The position numbers were made by a program, and so were the translations under genes. Under the pieces are notes generated by a model. That model was not told where the DNA came from. It did not search any database and saw nothing but the letters and a program-made list of their open reading frames with translations. From Spongospora subterranea (lineage: Eukaryota > Endomyxa > Phytomyxea > Plasmodiophorida > Plasmodiophoridae): a stretch of DNA of 30,679 nucleotides. The stretch is from contig OUQQ01000143.1 in NCBI GenBank assembly GCA_900404475.1, forward strand, positions 5,135 to 35,813, in the 5' to 3' direction. Below are positions 1-8,024 of this stretch, one piece after another; within the stretch, counting starts at the first letter, position 1, and each line of letters begins with the position of its first letter.

Positions 1-420
1 ACAGGATATTCCGATTCCGATTGGGCCGGCGATGTCGATACACGAAGATCAACATCTGGGTATATTTTTTTTCTCAACGGGTGTCCCATTTCCTTCAAAG
101 TCAAGAAACAAACGTCGACAGCATTGTCCTCTTGCGAAGCCGAGACTATCGCATGTTCTCTGGCAGGTGCTGAGGCTACATGGTTACGCAATGTCATGTC
201 CGAAATTGGTTTCCGACAAGACTCGCCAACCGTATTATTTGAGGACAATGAGGGATCCATCGCCTTCTCTACGAGCGCGATGAATCACTCTAAAAAGAAA
301 CACATGCGAGAGCATTTCCTCCGAGACCTGGTAATCGACAAGACTCTTTCACCAACTTGAGTTCCGACCACGGAAAATCTGGCTGACATTGTCACGAATC
401 CGGATGAAGTTTGCTGAATT
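1..420 (+). mobile_element. Ty1/copia retrotransposon fragment: 3' end of pol with RNase H domain, decayed
   Basis: Frame 1 is open from the first base to a stop at 358-360 and reads as the RNase H domain at the end of a copia polyprotein. The acidic catalytic residues are in family context: YSDSDWAG at the start, SSCEAE in the middle and FEDNEG near the end, followed by the usual H-x-x-H-like tail. After the stop the same frame continues with VPTTENLADIVTNP, which is the expected end of a copia RNase H (normally uninterrupted VPT-x-x-NLAD-x-x-T). So the 358-360 stop is premature and the element is probably dead. The rest of the element lies outside the window to the left. Family assignment is secure; whether any intact copy exists elsewhere cannot be seen. 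Confidence 0.88.
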
Positions 421-462
421 TCGAAGCAAAATTCACTGTATGGCTAAAGATGTAGTTTTCGG

Positions 463-566
463 TTGAGGGGTGGAGTTAAAGCATGATTCATATATCAACC
501 TATACTGAACTCCGCTCGTGGCTCTTCAATAAACCGACTCACTTCGTTCTTAGTCTTTACTGTTCA
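463..566 (+). repeat. Possible polypurine tract and short 3' LTR of the copia element
   Basis: A purine-rich stretch (463-470, ttgagggg) lies about 50 bases after the pol end, where copia elements carry the polypurine tract. The next bases begin TGGAG at 471. A candidate LTR end, tgttca, is at 561-566, giving an LTR of about 96 bases with an AATAAA signal at 528-533. Only one LTR is in the window, so terminal identity and target-site duplication cannot be tested. The boundaries are inference from position and from the TG...CA ends. Confidence 0.35.
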
Positions 567-633
567 TAGCACGTAATTGCCTCTATAAAGACAAAGTTTG
601 ACACTTACTGGAAAGCTATGAATCATTGCTGTA

Positions 634-2458
634 ATGGCTGATGTTTTTTTTATTCGCCGTTCGCACGGATTGCGATATTTTCGACAGGAACCGGTTTCGA
701 TGATGATCGGTGAAAGCGTACCATATCGCAAGGTGATGGATTTCAACGATGTGATAGAGGGCGGCGATAACAACGAAGACCAGGTGGAGTTCGAGCAAAA
801 CGCGCCGGGTCTAGAGAAATACGAGCTGGCCGGGAAACAAACGGTGGAACTGGTGAAAGAGCTGAAGGCGATATCTGGCAGTGAGAACAGAAGAAGGGAC
901 ATCATGATCGCCGCATCGCAAGGACGATACAGAAAGAACCTCGACCTGGAACGGAATGAGCATTGGGATATTCAATACGAACTGATCGCGACGTTATCGT
1001 CGGCGACGAAACTAACGGATCTGGAGCGCCAGTCGGTCGATAATCGGATCGCGATGGAGATCGTCCAGATCGGGCCCGAGGTCAAGTCGAACCTGGCGGC
1101 TGCGAAGCGGCGAGCGATGGGGGTGCAGTCGCAACAAGGGCGGGTTGAACGGGAAGGGATGAAACAGATCATCGAGGAGGGGTGTTGGCGATCATTGGCC
1201 GAGGAGCAACTCAAGAAGAAGGGCATCGAACGCAGTCTCGAGAAGCAGATGCAGATGTCGCAGCTGAGGGCGAGCTTGGCCAACGTCAGGAGTAAATCCC
1301 TGCAAGAACAGGTGCCACGCCGCGAAAACTCGGTTCGGGGTCCTTGGGGTTGACGGTTGGGAAATAGGTTCAAGGCGCGTCGGTGGAGCTGGCGGCGAGC
1401 TACCAGTTCTGCAACGATCTGACGGATCGGCTCCTGGCGCGGCAGCAACAGGTCTTGGCCGCGTTCATACCGATTAGGAACGTGGAGAAGGCGAAGGAGG
1501 AATCAAGGGAGCGGCTGGCGCAGCTAGAGAAAGAGGCGGCCAGAACCAGAAAGTGGGTCCCAGTTTCCGAAACACAGTTATCGAAGTTCGATTTTCCCAA
1601 AAACCATCTTTTAGGGAACTCCAAAGACAACATCTCGATCTGTTTCGAAACGATAAACCGGCGGATGGCGAAACACCAGAGCAACAGCCACCTGAGCTGG
1701 CGATAAACCCAACCGCCCTGTTCTTCGACAGTCTGAACCAAGCCGATCCGTCCGCGATCACGTCCGCCGCCGTCGTGGCGGACGCGCCGCTCAATGTTCA
1801 GCTGGAGGAGGTGGAATCGCGAATGGCGAAGGCGTCGTGGGGTGTGGCCATCATCAAAGCCAGTATGCAGACGGCGATGGCCAGGCTGGAGAAGGTCAAA
1901 CGCATCCTGGGAAGGATCACGGCTCAGGCCAATATCACCGACGTCGACGTCATCACCGAGAGATTCGCTGAAGCGGCGGAGACCGCGCTGAGGTTGTACG
2001 ACGAGCTTGGAAAGCTTCGCGATCAGGTGGCGGCAGAGAAGGCGATTGAGGGTACGATTGATCATGGAGCGACGCCAACCATTGCGGAGCGGAACCGGGT
2101 TCTGGAGAGGAAACTGGCGGAGAGCGCTGATGCCGAGAGAGCGGTGGCGCAACAGATGGGCGAACGGCGATCGGAACTGGATTGTATCTGTATTGAGGTC
2201 GGGAATGTGTTCCAGATTCTGAAGATCCCGTCGACGATGATGACGATCTCGGACCTGAACCTGTTCGAGAGCATCGGGTCGATCGAGACGCACGTCCATT
2301 CCCTGTTGAACGGAGACCAACACCCGCCGTCTCACTCGGTCATCGTCCAAGACCCGACCGCGCTGAAATGCTTCGACAACCTGAACACATATCATCATCG
2401 CCGGGCGCGAACAATCATCGAATCCCGTGATTTGGATGGCGTTTTGGCTGAAAACTAG
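634..2458 (+). CDS. Coiled-coil protein, possibly outer-dynein-arm docking complex (CCDC63/ODAD1-like)
   Basis: Three exons give 568 codons: 634-1311, 1368-1552, 1615-2458. The second intron (1553-1614, GTGGGT...TTTTAG, phase 2) is clear and restores the frame exactly. The first is either 1312-1367 (phase 0) or 1292-1374 (GTAAAT donor, phase 1); both keep the frame. A Met at 700 is an alternative start. The product is mostly charged helix with coiled-coil character (EEQLKKKGIERSLEKQ, EKAKEESRERLAQLEKEAAR, ESRMAKASWGVAII) and ends in an acidic-polar tail. A late block around VFQILKIPSTMMTISDLNLF followed by SIETHVHSLLN resembles the C-terminal block of CCDC63/CCDC114, which anchors outer dynein arms on doublet microtubules. 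That similarity is weak; a generic coiled-coil protein is equally possible. It is convergent with the XPC gene, with 54 bases between stop codons. Confidence 0.55.
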
Positions 2459-2512
2459 ATATTGATTATATTGATGATGATGACGATGATCAGGGCCAGA
2501 AAGCGACACATT

Positions 2513-4674
2513 TCACAGGTCTTCCTCCTCCAGAATCAAACCACATTCGCAACCCGATCGCCATATATTTCTATTGGGATCCCATTCTTCGCGCATCTCG
2601 TGAACGTGCGCGTCTTCCGTCAACTTCACGTCGACCCGGCGCCGTTTGCTCGATTTCACCTCGGCGTCATCGCCGTGTTTCTCCATCATGATCTGGTGCC
2701 GAACGACCGTCCCTTTGACGACGGCTCGCCAAAGCCGGACGACATTATCAACCCGGCGTCGTTCGGCGTTCTCGGCGCGTCGTTGCTCCATCTCTTGCCA
2801 GATCGTGACGATCGCCTCCTTGTTGACGGCGGCGGTCACAATCCCCTGAATGATCGGAACCGATCCCATGCACCCGCTTTGGAAGCCCATCATGGCCGGG
2901 GCGAAATGCACTCGACACTGAGCAACACAGCAGTCAGATCTCTGGCGCAACCAGCAACCCGGGCGGCGTTTGGACCTTGCGAGCGGCGAGCTGTATTCTG
3001 GGCAGGTCGATATGGACGGCGCCATCCGGCAGATGGCGATCGGTCCACAGCTCGCAATGCCCATAGACGGAGGTGGGCACGATTCCGTTGAGAATCGGCT
3101 CAGGGCTCCATGGATCCGTCTGCCACAACCCATACAGTCCTTGCATCTCGTCGGCGTCGACCTTACGCGAACGGGACTGGGGTGATCCACAAGATGAGCG
3201 ACCCCGATCGAATACACGCTATGGGCAATCTGACCTTAACCTTCTTGAACGGGACTTCCCCATGGCGAACCGTCCGCATCGGCTCTCGGAGCCAGTTCTC
3301 CTTCGAGTGTAATGTGTGGACATACGATCGGCTATAAACCTGGTGGCCCTTCACCTCCCCGATGATCTCGTTATCCGGATAGATCACCTCGTACTTCTTC
3401 AAAAACTTTTTGATCGCGTATTTCGGGTGATTTCGGAAATCGTCCAGTTTGTCCGGGATCTTGTCCTCGTCCGCGAACGCGTTGAGTTCGGCGCGTTCCT
3501 CGGCGGAATCTGGAGCGGGATATCGTCTACCATACGCTTTGAGGCCCATTTCCCACCATGAACGAGATGGCGTTCTCCTGATCACCGCAGCCCAACTGCT
3601 GGCGTATCTTTTCACCACATCCATGATCGATTTGTCGTCGTTGATCCCGACCACATACGTCAACGGGACCGAGCACAGCGATTCGAACGATTTCCTGTCC
3701 CCAATCTGGCCCTTCAACAGGTTCACGGGAACCCACGATCCCTTGAGGAGGACCTCGACCCAGGAGTGCATGGCCGACGCGCGCGACGAACTCGACCGAC
3801 CGCCAACGCGTCGCTTCCGCAACGGGGCATCATCGTCGTTCATCGAGAAATACGGGGATCGGTTCAGCGATTTGCATGGGCAAGGTCGGCCACGCGCCGT
3901 GTCGGCCGACGCAGCGACGCTGAATCGCTGCAAGAGTTTGGTCGGCGCAACGGGAAGCGGGTCGAGAACAGCGATGAGACGTGCCGGTAGATGGAGTGTT
4001 CGACACAACAGCGTGAACAAAATCGCCGATGTCGATGGGGAAACGTCGGAGCCGGAGCACGAGATGAGCGACGATAGCTGTTGTTTGAGACAAGACAGGG
4101 GAGAACCACACGATGATCGAAGGTCGGCGATGTTGAGATCGGTGCGGAATCGGTCGGAAAACCACGACAACATCGACGGGAGCTGAAGGTCGCGGTCCGG
4201 GTCGTAGATGGAGAGCATGAGAGCTCTGAGGAGGTCGTCATTGCATACGATCGATCGCTGAAGATGACGATGGACTAAAATCGCTAGACTGACGCGATGT
4301 GATGCTTTGCCGAGACGGCGAACTCGGGCGACGGCAGACGATGCCTTCCGCGTTGGTTTCAACGTGGAGTCCTGTTTGACGTCTCCTCCTCCTACCTCAA
4401 CTGTCACCCCATCGACAACGGGTTCGTGCTCCTGATCGATGACCGCATCCGATAGGTCGTCGTCATCATCATGGCACGGGGAGACGGGACAGGAAAGGAG
4501 GAGCTCATTGAGGATATCGTCGTTCTCTGGAATCGCCGGTAGACCCTCGTCGAACTCGATCCGCTCTTGTGTCTCACACTGCTCTTGTATTCGCCGTTCA
4601 TGCAGTTCCACTAACGAAAGCGATCTGTCTCTCTGGTCCCTAAAGTACTCGGAGCGTCCGGTGATTTTTTTCAA
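2513..4674 (-). CDS. XPC: XPC/Rad4 nucleotide excision repair damage sensor
   Basis: XPC/Rad4 recognises helix-distorting DNA lesions and recruits TFIIH in global genome nucleotide excision repair. Exons run 4674-3235, 3161-2976 and 2917-2513, with introns of 73 and 58 bases, both phase 0. The first exon has an acidic N-terminal stretch, then the transglutaminase-like fold (LARTLHLPARLIAVLDPLP, then HSWVEVLL) and the start of BHD1 (HPKYAIKKFL). BHD1-BHD2 cross the first intron: KGHQVYSRSYVHTLHSKENW, then LYGLWQTDPW and VPTSVYGHCELW. BHD3 follows the second intron (CRVHFAPAMMGF ... PIIQGIVTA). No in-frame ATG begins the first exon (4674 is TTG, with an upstream stop at 4695). A 15-base exon at 4743-4729, spliced by an 81-base intron to 4647, would supply a Met. 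Length is about 672-676 aa, shorter than animal XPC and closer to yeast Rad4. Confidence 0.9.
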
Positions 4675-4743
4675 ACCTTGATCAGCAACCGTTTAATATG
4701 AGTCGTGACAAACAACGGTCCCAAATACCGGAAGCGCATTCAT

Positions 4744-5454
4744 TGCTGAGATCGGACACAACGGTCATCGGTGATAATAAGAAATAATAAAACACAATCC
4801 ACTATGGTCGGCACGTTTGTTGGTTCAGATAAGCCGTACCACCTCGATTCCCACTCCAGAAATCGAGCGCTGCCAAATCGCTCGCAACTCGATTGGGCAA
4901 CTCCACAGTGGTAACGCTGTGCCAGATGACGATACACTGTCCACCAGTCGTGATCAACTCCGGGACACGGCTCTCTCTCCGGCTCTCCCTCTGTCCTTGT
5001 TGCCCAGCCATCAAAACAATTTGACACGACTCCCGCTACATGACACATGGCCGGCGGATCCGATAGTGTTAGGTTAATTCTTTAATAAACATCAATGTGA
5101 TGACGCCGCGTATGGCCTGCGGGGGTAGATATCGCATTGCTGTGTAGTGGTGTTCGGCCGAAAATATGAATTGCGTGCCGTGCGACATGACTCATCATCC
5201 TTTCTGTGACAATTGGACCGCGTTCAGACTGAATAATCGCGATTCGAGGATATCGTCGTCAATCATCCCGTTCCCTGGTCTGCCCTGCCTGCCTCCAGAG
5301 CGCGTGATTCCCTCCACACCCGGCCATCCTAATACCTCCCTCTCGACCCCATCTCCACAGTCACGGATTAATTCCACTGCCCAACTCTAGTCGCCGAATC
5401 GCCCATCCGGATCCTCCCTCGGCGAATTCGGTCAAAGTGGAGCTCCTTCCTGTC
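4744..5454. promoter_or_regulatory. Divergent intergenic region between XPC and syntaxin
   Basis: About 700 bases separate the divergent XPC and syntaxin genes. Short ORFs occur on both strands (for example 4740-5048 minus and 5166-5390 plus), but none has a recognisable domain or a consistent splice pattern. The frame of the syntaxin gene stays open upstream of its Met to a stop at 5305-5307, so an unseen 5' exon is possible. A TTCTTTAATAAACATC stretch near 5080 is AT-rich. I see no defined promoter element. Confidence 0.3.
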
Positions 5455-6183
5455 ATGGGTGCCCAGCCCAATACTGCTCTTACAGATGTTGCCACGCGTC
5501 TCCAGGAACTCGCCGCCCATAATGTCGCCGTTCAGCGGTCGCTGCAGGTTGGCCCAGCGGTTGATGTTGGTAGCAGCCCGCGGGAACATCTCGAACAGGG
5601 GATGAGCCTAGCCAGGAGCATTGCTTTGTCGTTGAAAGGAGCTAGTTCATCTGTTGCTCCTGAAGTTCGCCGAATTCATGATAAGTTGAAGAAGACGCTC
5701 GAACGTGAATTGAAAAAAGCGCATAGTCTAGCTGAGCAATTGGCCGCTCATGAAAGAATGGCTTTACAGGAAAGCAAACGACGTAATAATCAGATCTATC
5801 AGGGCCAATATCAGGAACAGGAGAGTCAGTTCGCCACAGAATCGAGAGAGCCGCTTTTACAGGATCAGGTTCAGATAGATATGGCCGCCGAGCAAGCGCG
5901 CCACATTGAGGAGACTGAGCAGGAGATCAGGCAGATTGAGCGGGACGTGACCGAGCTCAACGATATGTTTAAGGATATGGGGATGCTGGTCGAGCAGCAG
6001 CAGGAGAATATCGACTGCATCGAGGATAATATTGCCAGTACGGCCACGTATACCCGAAGCGGATACGAACAAGTGCAAACCGCTGCTCGTTATCAAAGAC
6101 GAGCGCGATCGCGCCTATGCAAGCTGCTGTTTTTACTCGCTACGATTGTGGTTATTGCTGGATATTTTCTCTTTCATAATTAG
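5455..6183 (+). CDS. Endosomal/vacuolar Qa-SNARE, syntaxin-7/12/Pep12 type
   Basis: This is a single-exon, 242-aa tail-anchored SNARE that would drive fusion at endosomes or the vacuole by pairing with Qb, Qc and R SNAREs. The N-terminal half is helical (RLQELAAHNVAVQ ... KLKKTLERELKKAHSLAEQL), as expected of an Habc bundle. The SNARE motif spans about residues 150-210 (EIRQIERDVTELNDMFKDMG then MLVEQQQENIDCIEDNI), with the zero-layer glutamine in the VEQQQ segment. After the motif comes YQRRARSRLCKLL and a hydrophobic anchor (about 221-240) with only a few residues after it. The YQRRxR-x-LC linker and FKDMGMLV core match syntaxin 7/12 better than plasma-membrane syntaxins. The start is the first ATG in frame; GTG-led codons upstream are open but lack an ATG. 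Confidence 0.87.
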   Translation: MGAQPNTALTDVATRLQELAAHNVAVQRSLQVGPAVDVGSSPREHLEQGMSLARSIALSLKGASSSVAPEVRRIHDKLKKTLERELKKAHSLAEQLAAHERMALQESKRRNNQIYQGQYQEQESQFATESREPLLQDQVQIDMAAEQARHIEETEQEIRQIERDVTELNDMFKDMGMLVEQQQENIDCIEDNIASTATYTRSGYEQVQTAARYQRRARSRLCKLLFLLATIVVIAGYFLFHN

Positions 6184-6570
6184 CTAAAACAATAATGTAT
6201 TATCATCAGCGAAGTCATCGAAGTGGCTTTAACGTCAAACATCATCATGTTGGCGACTGACAATTTATAGAAATGAATGGCATTTTGATGTCCATTTCTT
6301 GTGCACAACATTTGGGCATTGAATACGGATCCGGAAACCGTTGACAATGAAACTTGTTAGGTTCGCCAAACTGCCATTCTCCCTGTGTCGCCATGGGTGA
6401 TTCACTTGTTTTGAATCGCACTACAAAAACATTGGAACCGTGAATTGAATGTTCTTCGTCTGATCTCGTGTGAATGTTTGGGGCCGCATAATCAATATTC
6501 AGTGTAGATCCAACAGTGCAGATCCAACAGGGAAAGGCACACGCTCAGCTAACCCATTCAACAAAAAGCA
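6184..6570. other. Intergenic: syntaxin 3' flank and TPPP 5' flank
   Basis: There is no ORF with coding character in these 387 bases. The sequence is AT-leaning and contains a short direct repeat just upstream of the TPPP start (gatccaacag twice, near 6509-6530). It probably holds the syntaxin terminator and the TPPP promoter, but no defined element is visible. Confidence 0.4.
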
Positions 6571-7067
6571 ATGGCAGACAAGAAGTCCTCCTTTCTAGAT
6601 CGAATGACAGATCCGAAGCTGTACACGGGCAGTCATCAGCATCGATTCGACGAAGACGGGTACCTGATTCTTGATCAGATTCACCAATTACCGCCATCTA
6701 ATCTGGATGACTTTTTTGATGTAGAAAAGGGAGAGGACTCGCAGGGCGAGATCGCATTGCGAAGGGAGGTGGGACGACAGATACTCCATATACTGGTGGA
6801 GTAATTACTGATCTTTCCCAAATCACTCGAACGAATTTACGCCAATCGCCAGCCGAGGCGCAAAAGCTTGCAGCGGAGAAAAAGACGGAAAATTCTGGGG
6901 CGAAGTTACCACGATGTGCGGCTGCCGATTGTTCTAACAAGAAGAGCCCGACCTCAACTGCAGGGTTTTGCTCATACCATCAGTACTCACAGAAAGAAAA
7001 ATGTAGCTATCCATCTGATAAAGCACCGCGTCCAACGCATCGCCGCATTCCAACGGGGGAAGACTAA
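6571..7067 (+). CDS. TPPP/p25-alpha domain protein with Cys/His-rich tail
   Basis: Two exons (6571-6659 and 6725-7067; intron GTACCT...GATGTAG, 65 bases, phase 2) give 143 codons. The join rebuilds the p25-alpha signature: DRMTDPKLYTGSHQHRFDED followed directly by GKGRGLAGRDRIAKGGG. Proteins of this family bind and bundle microtubules, and their distribution tracks organisms with a flagellum. Only the conserved C-terminal p25-alpha core is present, so it is a short-form member; the longer animal TPPP has an N-terminal EF-like region. The core is followed by TPYTGGVITDLSQITRTNLR, a charged Ala/Lys/Glu segment, and then an unusual tail with spacing C-x3-C-x12-C-x2-H-x8-C (residues about 97-128). 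An AATAAA at 7092-7097 lies just past the stop. Confidence 0.85.
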
Positions 7068-7091
7068 GAACCAGACCACAGAATGAATTTA

Positions 7092-7097
7092 AATAAA
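7092..7097 (+). terminator. Polyadenylation signal AATAAA of the TPPP gene
   Basis: AATAAA lies 25 bases after the TPPP stop and only 27 bases before the convergent PPIL1 stop codon. The mirror-image signal of PPIL1 (AATAAA on the minus strand at 7124-7119) overlaps that gene's own TAA, so the two transcripts should overlap at their 3' ends. Confidence 0.6.
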
Positions 7098-7123
7098 CAG
7101 TGAACCGGCTACCAGAGTTTTAT

Positions 7124-7883
7124 TTATCGATCGTGCTCCCCAACGCAAGTCGCTCTGTGTATGCAGACCTTATCGACTGGGCGATCATTGACATCCACTT
7201 CAACCAAGTTGATACGCTTGATGACTTTCATCCCGGACGATACACGTCCGAAAATGGTGTGTTTCCCTGAAGCGCACTGTCAGTAACAGAGCTCAGTGTT
7301 CAAGAAGCAGTCAGGTGTAAAAATACCATCAAGCCATGGAGTTGGGGCCAATGTGATGAAGAATTGACTAATTCCACTGGGTTAGAACCGAATCAAAAAG
7401 AAGAACAGATTGTGTCCACACCTTTTATTTGTGTTGGGGCCGCTATTGGCCATGGATAATATACCGGCGCCTGTGTGCCTCAAGCCCGGGTGGAGTTCAT
7501 CTTGGAAAGGGGCATCCCATATTGACGAGCCACCTCGGCCAGTTCCTGTTGGGTCACCTCCTGAAGAGCATTCTGGTAAATGATTGCGGAATTGATTTGC
7601 GGACGAAACTCCAGCCGAACGCACCCTGAATCACAAAGTCTTTGCACACGCGATGAAAAATAACGCCATCATAAAAATGGCGCTTCACCAATCCGGTGAA
7701 ATTCGCACACGCTAACGGTGCTTCCTGATCACAAATGGTCAGCGCCACCTATCCACTCCCGCCAAAAACAACTTCGCCAACCTTCCAGTAAAGTTCCACG
7801 TGGAAGTCACCCATCGACGACTCTATGAAGACATTGGTCGGCTTATCGCCAGACGTGTCGGTGGCAGGAGCCAGCTCGCTCAT
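7124..7883 (-). CDS. PPIL1: Cyclophilin-type peptidyl-prolyl isomerase, PPIL1 type
   Basis: Five exons (7883-7782, 7724-7625, 7560-7422, 7367-7327, 7266-7124) joined across introns of 57, 64, 54 and 60 bases give a 174-aa protein, close to the length of PPIL1. PPIL1 is a proline cis-trans isomerase that joins the spliceosome through the Prp19/SKIP module. Family landmarks appear in order: [24 protein letters not shown] with the catalytic FHR arginine, [48 protein letters not shown] with the drug-contact Trp, and GKHTIFGRV. Several joins fall inside these motifs, which fixes the splice sites. It shares a 141-base divergent promoter region with DDX42, another spliceosome-associated gene. Confidence 0.93.
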
Positions 7884-8024
7884 TCCTAATTGGTTAACGT
7901 TCGTTATGATCGCAACGCTTAGACAGGTCCACTGGTTTTGTTTCAATTACGATTCCCCGTCACGGACTATCATCCCCTGCTGTTGTTACACATCTTTCAG
8001 ACGAAACTCATTTCATTATTCGCG
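7884..8024. promoter_or_regulatory. Bidirectional promoter region of PPIL1 and DDX42
   Basis: Only 141 bases separate the ATG of PPIL1 (minus) from the ATG of the DDX42-like gene (plus), so both must be driven from this stretch or from inside the neighbouring genes. It contains a pyrimidine-rich run before 8025. No TATA box is obvious. Confidence 0.4.

Noticed and set aside
1400..2509. Long minus-strand ORF (369 codons) opposite the coiled-coil gene
   Set aside because: His/Arg/Ser-rich composition with no structure; the plus strand has coiled-coil sequence and splice sites that restore the frame exactly, so this is a shadow.
3449..4186. Plus-strand ORF of 245 codons
   Set aside because: Antisense to XPC exon 1, whose transglutaminase-like and BHD motifs are clear.
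4740..5048. Minus-strand ORF of 102 codons upstream of XPC
   Set aside because: No family features and no splice that joins it to XPC in frame.
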